From positions 1-6,330 of the forward strand of contig SLGN01000457.1 of the NCBI GenBank assembly GCA_007123695.1: a stretch of 6,330 bases of DNA. The letters are read 5' to 3'. The stretch comes from Verrucomicrobiales bacterium (GTDB lineage Bacteria; Verrucomicrobiota; Verrucomicrobiia; Verrucomicrobiales; DEV007). Made by a program: the position numbers and the translations under genes. Within the stretch, counting starts at the first letter, position 1; each line of letters opens with the position of its first letter. The notes under the pieces were generated by a model. The model was not told where the DNA came from. It did not search any database and saw only the letters and a list, made by a program, of their open reading frames with translations. Positions 1 through 5,755 of this stretch are shown here, one piece after another.

Positions 1-89
1 AAGACGATGCGCCGGTCGACGACGCGCGAGATGCAGTGGTAGTATCCCCGGCCTTCTCCGGGCGCGACGATGATGCGGCGTAGTTTCAT
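1..89 (-). CDS. Y1 (IS200-like / REP-associated tyrosine) transposase, N-terminal fragment
   Basis: This is the first 29 codons of a minus-strand gene that starts at position 89 and leaves the window at position 1. The peptide begins MKLRRIIVAPGEGRGYYHCI and continues with SRVVDRRIV. A short basic leader, then G-YYHC-I/L-SRVVDRR, is the characteristic opening of Y1_Tnp-family proteins of the RAYT type. These single-domain HUH nucleases are related to IS200/IS605 transposases and act on single-stranded DNA at REP palindromes. The HUH histidines and the catalytic tyrosine lie outside the window, so completeness and activity cannot be judged. No Shine-Dalgarno sequence precedes the ATG. The gene points away from the plus-strand cluster and is not part of it. 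The family call rests on a short but distinctive motif. Confidence 0.8.
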   Translation of the reverse strand, partial: MKLRRIIVAPGEGRGYYHCISRVVDRRIV

Positions 90-386
90 GGGAAAAGAGA
101 TGCAGCCACGCAAAATCACCGCTCCTCGAACATTTGTCAACGTATAAGTAGGTTGGTTGTTATTCTTTGCGTTGATTCAGTCTGGCGCGATCGCGACGGA
201 TTTGTCCTTGGTCGGCTCGTTGCTTCGCGCGGAAGATCGATGACGAGGGATATGGGGCCGGGGCCGAGCCACCGCTGACCCGGACCATTTCGCCCATTCG
301 CCCTTTCGTCGAGTCGCCGCCGAGGACCGGATCGAGCTGCGACGACCTTAGCGATCTCCGAGACTCCGTTTCACCCAAACCGCCCG
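90..386. other. Intergenic region between the divergent transposase and the uracil-DNA glycosylase gene
   Basis: I see no supportable gene in these 297 bases. Positions 121-180 are about 40% GC, while the flanking genes are about 70%, so this is the likely promoter zone for both directions. It contains a TATAAG at 143-148 on the plus strand, but with no matching -35. A perfect 10-bp palindrome, CGCGATCGCG, lies at 186-195. A minus-strand open frame of 72 codons (378-160) exists, but its third-position GC is well below that of the real genes, and the peptide is basic, low in hydrophobics and shows no motif I recognise; I treat it as chance. Intergenic DNA beside a RAYT gene can hold REP hairpins, but no clear long stem was found here. 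Confidence 0.6.
112..140 (-). promoter_or_regulatory. Possible sigma-70-like promoter for the transposase gene
   Basis: On the minus strand a perfect TTGACA lies at 140-135. A weak -10 candidate, GATTTT, lies at 117-112 with a 17-nt spacer; it matches only three of six consensus bases. It sits in the most AT-rich part of the window and would start transcription about 15 nt before the ATG at 89. The -35 box is convincing by eye and the -10 is not. Confidence 0.3.
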
Positions 387-1112
387 ATGACCCTGCCCGA
401 AGATCTCCTCACCGCCACTGAAACGCTCTCGGACCGTCTCCGCGACCTCTCCTTCGCAGATCCGGTCAGCCATGTCTACAACCCCCTCGACTACGCCCGC
501 GCGCCGCACCAGCTCTACGTGCGCCGCTTCGCCTCCACGCCGAAGCGCGTGCTGCTGCTGGGGATGAATCCCGGCCCTTGGGGCATGGCGCAGACCGGAG
601 TCCCCTTCGGCGAAATCTCGGCGGTGCGCGACTGGATGGGCATCTCCGCTGCGGTGGATCGCCCCGATCCCGAGCACCCAAAGCGCCCGGTGGAGGGCTT
701 CGCCTGCACGAAATCGGAGGTCAGCGGCCGCCGTCTCTGGGGGCTGTTCGCAGAGCGTTTCCCGCGCGCCGAGGACTTCTTCGCCGAACACTACGTGGCG
801 AACTACTGCCCGCTGGTCTGGATGGAGGAAAGCGGGCGCAACCGAACCCCGGACAAGCTGCCCGCGGCCGAGACCTCGGCGGTGGAGGAGGCCTGCGACG
901 ATTGCCTGGCCGAGCACCTGCGCCTGCTCCAGCCCGCCGTGCTGGTCGGCGTCGGGGCTTTCGCCGAAGCGCGTCTCGCGCGGGTCGCAGGGCGGCTCGG
1001 CGTTTCCGCCAAAGTCGGCCGCATCCTGCATCCCAGCCCGGCCAGCCCCGCCGCCAATCGGGGCTGGTCCGAAGCGGCGGCCCGGCAGTTGGCGGAGCTC
1101 GGGGTCTGGTGA
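387..1112 (+). CDS. SMUG1-type (family 3) uracil-DNA glycosylase
   Basis: This 241-residue protein is a single-strand-selective monofunctional uracil-DNA glycosylase. The family removes uracil and some oxidised pyrimidines from DNA and starts base-excision repair. Motif I, GMNPGPWGMAQTGVPFG, is at residues 59-75, nearly identical to vertebrate SMUG1, with W65 in place of the usual Phe. NYCPL is at 139-143. Motif II, HPSPASPAANRGW, is at 215-227. The expected active-site residues are all present: N61, F74, N139 and H215. They match human N85, F98, N163 and H239 with a constant offset of 24, so there is no net indel between these sites across the catalytic core. The start is well fixed: the frame is open back to a TGA at 276-278 with no other ATG, GTG or TTG. 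No Shine-Dalgarno is seen. The pbpC gene follows after 18 nt in the same frame, suggesting co-transcription. The family is well known in animals but patchy in bacteria. Confidence 0.95.
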   Translation: MTLPEDLLTATETLSDRLRDLSFADPVSHVYNPLDYARAPHQLYVRRFASTPKRVLLLGMNPGPWGMAQTGVPFGEISAVRDWMGISAAVDRPDPEHPKRPVEGFACTKSEVSGRRLWGLFAERFPRAEDFFAEHYVANYCPLVWMEESGRNRTPDKLPAAETSAVEEACDDCLAEHLRLLQPAVLVGVGAFAEARLARVAGRLGVSAKVGRILHPSPASPAANRGWSEAAARQLAELGVW

Positions 1113-1130
1113 GACCGCCCGACGCCTGCG

Positions 1131-3614
1131 ATGGACCGCGACGAGACAACTGCCGAAAACCCGCAAACGCCGCGCCGCCGCCGTCTGCTCCGCATCCTGG
1201 GCCGCTCCGCCCTCGCCGCGGGCGGCGGCGTGCTGGCCCTGCTCTACCTCGCGCCCTGGTTCTTCCCCTTGCCGGAGGATCTCCGCGACGGCGCGCGCCG
1301 CGGAGGGCTGCTCTTCACCGACCGCGAAGGCAGGCCCCTGCGCCGCCTTCTCGACGGGGAGCTGCGCGCCGAGGAACCCGCCGCCTTCGCCGAATTCCCC
1401 GAAAGGCTGGTCCAGGCGACCCTCGCGGCGGAGGATCTGCGCTTCTTCTCGCACGGCGGCATCGACCTGCGCAGCGTCGCCCGGGCCCTGCGCGACGCCG
1501 CGGCGGGCGGGCGCTTCGTCTCGGGAGCCTCGACCATCACCCAGCAGACGGTGAAGCTGCATTCGCCGCCCCGCCCCCGCCATTTCGGCACGAAGATCGG
1601 CGAGACCTTTTCCGCGCGGCGGCTGGAGATGAGCGCCGACAAGGAGACCATCCTCGCCGCCTACCTCAACCGCCTGCCCTACGGGAACCAGTTCTCCGGG
1701 GCCCGGGCGGCTGCGCGCGGCTATTTCGGCAAGCCGCTCGGCGACCTCTCCCTGGCCGAGGCCGCGCTCCTCGCCGGTCTTCCGAACCAGCCGTCGCGGC
1801 TCAATCCCTGGCGCAATCCCGAGGGCGCGCGCCGCCGCCAGCTCTGGATCCTCGGTCGGATGGAAAAGGCGGGCGTCATCGATGCGGAGGACCTCGCCGC
1901 CGCAAAACGGGAGCCTCTGCAACTGCGGCCGAAAAACGAAGCGGCCTTCCACGCGCCCCATTTCGTCGAGCTGGTCCTCGCGCGCGAATCCGCCGCCGTC
2001 GCCGCAGCCCGGGACGCGGGGCGGGGCCGGCTGCGCACCACGCTCGACCTGCCCTTGCAGCAGGCCGTCGAGGATGCCGTCGCGTCCGAACTCGCCCGCC
2101 TCGCGCGGAAGACGGGCGAGGACGGCGCGATGCAGGCCGCCGTGGTGGTGCTTTCCAACGCCGACGGCGCGGTTCTCGCCCTGAGCGGATCGCGCTCCTT
2201 TTTCGCCTCGGCGGCGGGCCAGATCAACGGCGCCTGGCGCCCCCGCTCGGCGGGATCGACCCTGAAGCCCTTTCTCTACGCCCTCGCCCTCGCCGGGACC
2301 TCGACCGCCGCGACGATGCTGCCCGACGTGCCGGTCGAATACGCGACGCCGTCGGGCATCTACGAACCGGTCAACTACGACCGCCGCTTCCGCGGTCCCG
2401 TCTCGGTGCGGCACGCGCTCGGCAATTCCCTCAACGTACCGGCGGTGAGGCTGCTGGAGGAACTGGGGGGACCGCACCGGCTTCACGATTGCCTCGTCGA
2501 CGGCCTGCGCTTCACCAGTCTGGATACCGACCCGGCGCACTACGGACTGGGCCTCTCCCTCGGCAACGCCGAAGTCCGGCTGCTGGAGCTGGCCAACGGC
2601 TACGCCGCGCTCGCCCGCCTCGGCATCTGGCGTCCGGTGCGCATGCTAGGGCGCGGGGAAGAGACCGGGGACAGCGGGGAAGGCGGACCCGACAGGGTTG
2701 GCTCGGGCATTCAACAGGGTTCGGTCGCAACCGACAGGGTCGGGTCGGAGACCCAAGAGGGTTCGGTGCGGGTCTTCGACCGGGACGCCGCCTGGCTCGT
2801 CGCCGACATCCTCTCCGACGAGGGGGCGCGGGCGGCGAGCTTCGGCCGCAACTCGGCGCTGCAGCTCCCGTTCCGCACTGCGGCGAAAACGGGCACCTCG
2901 ACCGACTTCCGCGACAGTTGGACGGTGGGCTACACGCCCGACTTCACCGTCGGCGTCTGGGTGGGGCGCTTCGACAACCGGCCTCTCGCGAGCATCTCCG
3001 GCGCGATGGGCGCGGCCCCGATCTACCATCGGGTGATGCTGCACCTGCACCGCTACCGCGAGCCCGCCTGGTATGCGACGCCGCCCTCCGCCGAGCGCCT
3101 CTCCGTCGACCGGATCAGCGGACTGCTGCCGCCCGACAGCATCGATCTGGCGCCCGCGCGGTGGCGCGACGAATGGTTCCTCGCCGGACGCCGGCCGGGG
3201 AGCGCCGGGCCCGAGGACTACGACGAATCGGGACGCACCCGGCTGCCCCATCTCTACGCCGCTTGGTGGAAGGATCCCGCCAATTCCCTGCACGACCTCG
3301 CCTTCGTCGGTCCGCCTTCCGCCGACGAGGACGGGGACGGGGACGGCACGCCGCACTTCGCCATCGCCAGCCCGCGCGACGGGACGGTCGCCTTCATCGA
3401 TCCCGACCTGCCGCGGAGCGGGTCGCGCTTTCCCCTGCGCATCGAGGGAGGCGACGGGGGCGAAAGGATCGAATGGTCGAGCGAAACTCTCGCCGTCGAG
3501 ATCGAAGGAGACGCAAGCTGGCTTGTGCTGGAGGAAGGCGTCCACGAAGTGACCGCCCGCGACCGCCGCTCCGGACGCACCGCGCGGAGCCGGCTCGAGG
3601 TGCGGGCTCTGTGA
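1131..3614 (+). CDS. pbpC: Penicillin-binding protein 1C (bifunctional peptidoglycan glycosyltransferase/transpeptidase)
   Basis: This 827-residue class A PBP polymerises lipid II into glycan strands and can crosslink stem peptides on the outer face of the inner membrane. A short basic cytoplasmic tail (residues 1-25) precedes one membrane anchor (about 26-46). The GT51 domain follows, with EDLRFFSHGG (E101 catalytic), GASTITQQTVK (132-142), KIGE (155-158, E158 the second acid) and NRLPYGN (180-186). The transpeptidase has GSTLKP (nucleophile S376, K379), SLN (433-435) and KTGTS (586-590), so both activities look intact. A C-terminal BiPBP_C domain (about 742-825, ASPRDGTVAFIDPDLP) is typical of PBP1C. 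Two parts are odd. An insert at about 509-548, made of 14-residue tandem repeats, lies between SLN and KTG. An Asp/Gly run at 732-739 lies before the last domain. At 827 residues it is longer than the roughly 770 of the E. coli protein, partly from the insert. No Shine-Dalgarno was seen. Confidence 0.95.
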   Translation: MDRDETTAENPQTPRRRRLLRILGRSALAAGGGVLALLYLAPWFFPLPEDLRDGARRGGLLFTDREGRPLRRLLDGELRAEEPAAFAEFPERLVQATLAAEDLRFFSHGGIDLRSVARALRDAAAGGRFVSGASTITQQTVKLHSPPRPRHFGTKIGETFSARRLEMSADKETILAAYLNRLPYGNQFSGARAAARGYFGKPLGDLSLAEAALLAGLPNQPSRLNPWRNPEGARRRQLWILGRMEKAGVIDAEDLAAAKREPLQLRPKNEAAFHAPHFVELVLARESAAVAAARDAGRGRLRTTLDLPLQQAVEDAVASELARLARKTGEDGAMQAAVVVLSNADGAVLALSGSRSFFASAAGQINGAWRPRSAGSTLKPFLYALALAGTSTAATMLPDVPVEYATPSGIYEPVNYDRRFRGPVSVRHALGNSLNVPAVRLLEELGGPHRLHDCLVDGLRFTSLDTDPAHYGLGLSLGNAEVRLLELANGYAALARLGIWRPVRMLGRGEETGDSGEGGPDRVGSGIQQGSVATDRVGSETQEGSVRVFDRDAAWLVADILSDEGARAASFGRNSALQLPFRTAAKTGTSTDFRDSWTVGYTPDFTVGVWVGRFDNRPLASISGAMGAAPIYHRVMLHLHRYREPAWYATPPSAERLSVDRISGLLPPDSIDLAPARWRDEWFLAGRRPGSAGPEDYDESGRTRLPHLYAAWWKDPANSLHDLAFVGPPSADEDGDGDGTPHFAIASPRDGTVAFIDPDLPRSGSRFPLRIEGGDGGERIEWSSETLAVEIEGDASWLVLEEGVHEVTARDRRSGRTARSRLEVRAL
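2691..2774 (+). repeat. Two 42-bp imperfect tandem repeats inside pbpC
   Basis: Unit 1 (2691-2732) and unit 2 (2733-2774) both begin GACAGGGT and share AGGGTTCGGT at the same internal offset. They encode DRVGSGIQQGSVAT and DRVGSETQEGSVRV (residues 521-534 and 535-548). Each unit splits into two half-units, so the box A(C/G)AGGGT recurs at 2692, 2714, 2734 and 2756, spaced 22, 20 and 22 nt. A degenerate copy starting ACAGCGGGG at 2671 extends the periodicity by one step upstream. Each 42-bp unit is a multiple of three, which keeps the frame. The host enzyme's downstream motifs remain intact. Confidence 0.85.
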
Positions 3615-3626
3615 GCTCCGCCCCGA

Positions 3627-3647
3627 CGCGGCACGCGGCACGCGGCA
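3627..3647 (+). repeat. Three perfect tandem copies of a 7-bp unit (CGCGGCA)
   Basis: CGCGGCA occurs three times without interruption in the gap after pbpC and is followed by a small GCGC-TT-GCGC inverted repeat at 3651-3660. The run is intergenic and not a multiple of three bases per unit, so it is free to vary in length. It has no U-tract and is not a convincing terminator. Confidence 0.7.
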
Positions 3648-3725
3648 TCGGCGCTTGCGCGGGACGGCGGAATGGCGGAGCAGTTTTCAGGAACCGCCGC
3701 CACCCTTTCTCCCCCCCTCACCAAC

Positions 3726-4454
3726 ATGTCCGAATCCGAAGCCCCCGCAGACGACGCCGCAGACGACGCCACCCCTTCCGGTCTCCTCACCTTCGCGGAG
3801 TCCCGCGTCCTCGGCTGCCTCCTCGAAAAGGAGACGATCACCCCCGACCACTATCCTCTGACCTTCAACGCCCTCCACGGCGCGTGCAACCAGTCGAGCA
3901 ACCGCGACCCCGTCGTCGATCTCGGCACCGACGAGGTCGAGGAGGCGATGGAGGGCCTGCGCTACAAGAAGCTCTCCATCCTCGTCCACCAGGCCGGCGC
4001 GCGCGTGCCGAAGTGCAAGCACACCATCGAGAACAAATTCCCCTACCTCACGCCGGGACAGCGGGCGCTGCTCTGCGTGCTGCTGCTGCGCGGCCCCCAG
4101 ACCGTGGGCGAGCTGCGCCAGCGCACCGAGCGGCTCCATCCCTTCGCCGACCTCGAGCGGGTCCAGCGCGTTCTCGACGAGATGGCCTCGCACACGCCCG
4201 AGCCCATCGTGCGCCTCATCCCCGCCGGGGCAGGCCGCCGCGTCGCCACCTACATGCACACCCTCTGCGGCGACGCCGTGCCCGAAGCCGCCGCAGCCAC
4301 CGCAGCCACCGCCGGCGCCGTTTCCGCCCGACCCGCCGAAGCGCCCGCGTCGAGCTGGCGCAGCGAGATGGAGGGGGAAATCTCCGCGATCAAGACCGAA
4401 CTCGCCTCGCTGCGCGAAGAACTTCAGGCCGTAAAATCCCAACTCGGCCTATGA
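3726..4454 (+). CDS. YceH/DUF480 family winged-helix protein
   Basis: This 242-residue protein matches the YceH (DUF480) family, which carries two winged-helix modules and is presumed to bind DNA; its cellular role is not established. The family core is clear: LTFAESRVLGCLLEKE (residues 21-36), TPDHYPLTFNAL (39-50), ACNQSSNRDPVVDL (53-66), LLLRGPQTVGELRQRTERLH (119-138) and GRRVATYMHTL (170-180). An Ala-rich linker (about 184-210) leads to a coiled coil (about 212-240, SEMEGEISAIKTELASLREE), common at the end of this family and suggesting oligomerisation. The start is uncertain. An in-frame ATG at 3672 adds 18 residues and has a weak GGGA upstream; I prefer 3726 because it leaves less non-conserved N-terminus before the family core. 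The N-terminus holds a perfect 12-bp tandem repeat (3747-3770) coding ADDAADDA. The stop overlaps an ATG at 4451 (ATGA), so translation of the hydrolase may be coupled. Confidence 0.9.
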   Translation: MSESEAPADDAADDATPSGLLTFAESRVLGCLLEKETITPDHYPLTFNALHGACNQSSNRDPVVDLGTDEVEEAMEGLRYKKLSILVHQAGARVPKCKHTIENKFPYLTPGQRALLCVLLLRGPQTVGELRQRTERLHPFADLERVQRVLDEMASHTPEPIVRLIPAGAGRRVATYMHTLCGDAVPEAAAATAATAGAVSARPAEAPASSWRSEMEGEISAIKTELASLREELQAVKSQLGL

Positions 4455-4477
4455 GACCAAACCCCGCCATCCACCTC

Positions 4478-5713
4478 ATGAAAATCCCCCGCCCCCGCCC
4501 GCTGCTTTCCGCCCTGGCACTCGCAGTTCTCCCCGTCCTCGCCGGCCCGCCCCTCCAGGCGCAGGAACGCGTCGCGCTCTGGCCCGAAGGACAGGTGCCC
4601 CATTCCGCGTCCGGAGACGCCGATTCCCCGGCCCCCGCCCTCGACCTCTACCCCACCCATGGCGCCGACGGCCATACCGGCGCCGCCGTCGTGATCTGCC
4701 CCGGCGGCGGCTACGGAGCGCTCGCGAAAGACCACGAGGGCCACCAGCCCGCCGTCTGGTTCAACGAACAGGGCGTCTCCGCCTATGTGCTCCACTACCG
4801 GCTCGGCAGCGCCGGGCACCACTATCCGGCGCAGCTCGCCGACGTCCACCGCGCCATCCGCTGGGTCCGGGCGAATGCCGCGGAGCAGGGCATCGACCCC
4901 GGGCGCATCGCGGTGATGGGCTTCTCCGCCGGCGGCCATCTCGCCAGCATGGCCGCCACCCTGCACGCCGAGCCCGCCTACGAAGCCGTCGACGCCATCG
5001 ACGAGGCCGCGGCCCGCCCCGACCTCGCCATCCTCTGCTACCCGGTCATCTCCTTCGACCGCGACGTGACCCACGGCGGATCGCGCCGCAACCTGCTCGG
5101 CCCCGATCGCGAGGACGACGACGCACTCGCCGCCAAACTGTCCACCGACCTGCGCGTCGATGGCGAGACCCCGCCCACCTTCCTGTTCCAGACCAACGCC
5201 GACGCCGCCGTGCCCGCCGAGAACGCGGTGCGCTTCTACCTCGCCCTGCGGTCCGCCGGAGTCCCTGCAGAAATGCACGTCTACGAGGCCGGTCCCCACG
5301 GCGTGGGGCTCTACCTCGCCGACCCCGTCCTTGGCACTTGGCCCGAGCGCCTCTCCGACTGGCTGCGGCAGCGCTTCTTCTTCGCGCCCCCCGCTCCGCG
5401 CGCCGCGCTCTCCGGCGAGGCCACCCTCGACGGAGTCCCGGTGAGCTGGGGCGCCCTCGTTTTCGAGCCCCTCGACCCGCGCCTGCCCGCGACCACGGTG
5501 CGCATCCGCCGGGGACGCTTCTCCGCCCCGGCCGACACCGGCCCCCTCGCCGGAAAGGCGCGCGTCAGCTTCGAAGGCAGCATTTGGGAGGAGACCGGCG
5601 CGCCCGAGGACGGAGTCGCCCGCCTCTCCAGCCTCGAGCCCGGCGGCGCTCCGCTCGAGCTCGAAGTCGGGGACGGCGCCGCCCCCCTCCGTCTCGATTT
5701 CCGTTCGCGCTGA
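4478..5713 (+). CDS. Secreted alpha/beta hydrolase (acetyl-esterase-like) with C-terminal beta-sandwich domain
   Basis: This 411-residue exported serine hydrolase resembles the esterase/lipase group that includes acetyl-xylan and feruloyl esterases; the substrate cannot be read from sequence. A signal peptide spans about 1-28 (basic MKIPRPRP, hydrophobic LLSALALAVLPVLA, then a QA-type cleavage region near 27-29). The oxyanion-hole loop is CPGGGYG (74-80). The nucleophile elbow is GFSAGG with S150. The acid is probably D242 in DAAVP, and the base H274 in GPHGVGL, giving a complete triad. After about residue 303 comes a Pro-rich hinge and a roughly 100-residue domain (GEATLDGVPVSWGALVFEPL, then RIRRGRFSAP and ARVSFEGSIW). 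It resembles the carboxypeptidase-regulatory-like folds of planctomycete secreted proteins. An alternative start at 4451 overlaps the yceH stop (ATGA) and adds nine residues. I prefer 4478 because it gives a normal signal peptide; neither start has a Shine-Dalgarno. Confidence 0.88.
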   Translation: MKIPRPRPLLSALALAVLPVLAGPPLQAQERVALWPEGQVPHSASGDADSPAPALDLYPTHGADGHTGAAVVICPGGGYGALAKDHEGHQPAVWFNEQGVSAYVLHYRLGSAGHHYPAQLADVHRAIRWVRANAAEQGIDPGRIAVMGFSAGGHLASMAATLHAEPAYEAVDAIDEAAARPDLAILCYPVISFDRDVTHGGSRRNLLGPDREDDDALAAKLSTDLRVDGETPPTFLFQTNADAAVPAENAVRFYLALRSAGVPAEMHVYEAGPHGVGLYLADPVLGTWPERLSDWLRQRFFFAPPAPRAALSGEATLDGVPVSWGALVFEPLDPRLPATTVRIRRGRFSAPADTGPLAGKARVSFEGSIWEETGAPEDGVARLSSLEPGGAPLELEVGDGAAPLRLDFRSR

Positions 5714-5755
5714 CCCCGCCCGCCGCAAGCTCCCGCCCCTATCCGAAGATCGAAG

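Noticed and set aside
134..162. A plus-strand promoter with TTGTCA and TTGTTA at 17-nt spacing
   Set aside because: The -10 hexamer barely matches the consensus, and the nearby TATAAG (143-148) has no -35 at a suitable distance.
160..378. A 72-codon minus-strand open frame in the left gap
   Set aside because: Third-position GC is only moderate compared with the neighbours, no domain is visible and no ribosome-binding site is present. It could be a piece of a dispersed element, but coding is not supported.
348..2540. A 730-codon minus-strand open frame opposite SMUG1 and pbpC
   Set aside because: It is antisense to two genes with intact catalytic motifs, has low-complexity Arg/Gly/Ala-rich composition and shows no domain. 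High third-position GC commonly removes stops on the opposite strand.
578..5713. A 1711-codon plus-strand open frame running through several genes
   Set aside because: Only its last roughly 420 codons are the real hydrolase. The rest is out of frame with SMUG1, pbpC and yceH, all of which have clear family motifs. The translation is Arg/Pro/Ala-rich, as expected for a shadow frame in high-GC DNA.
5714..5755. A terminator between the hydrolase and the propeller gene
   Set aside because: The 42-nt gap has no stem of useful length and no T-run.
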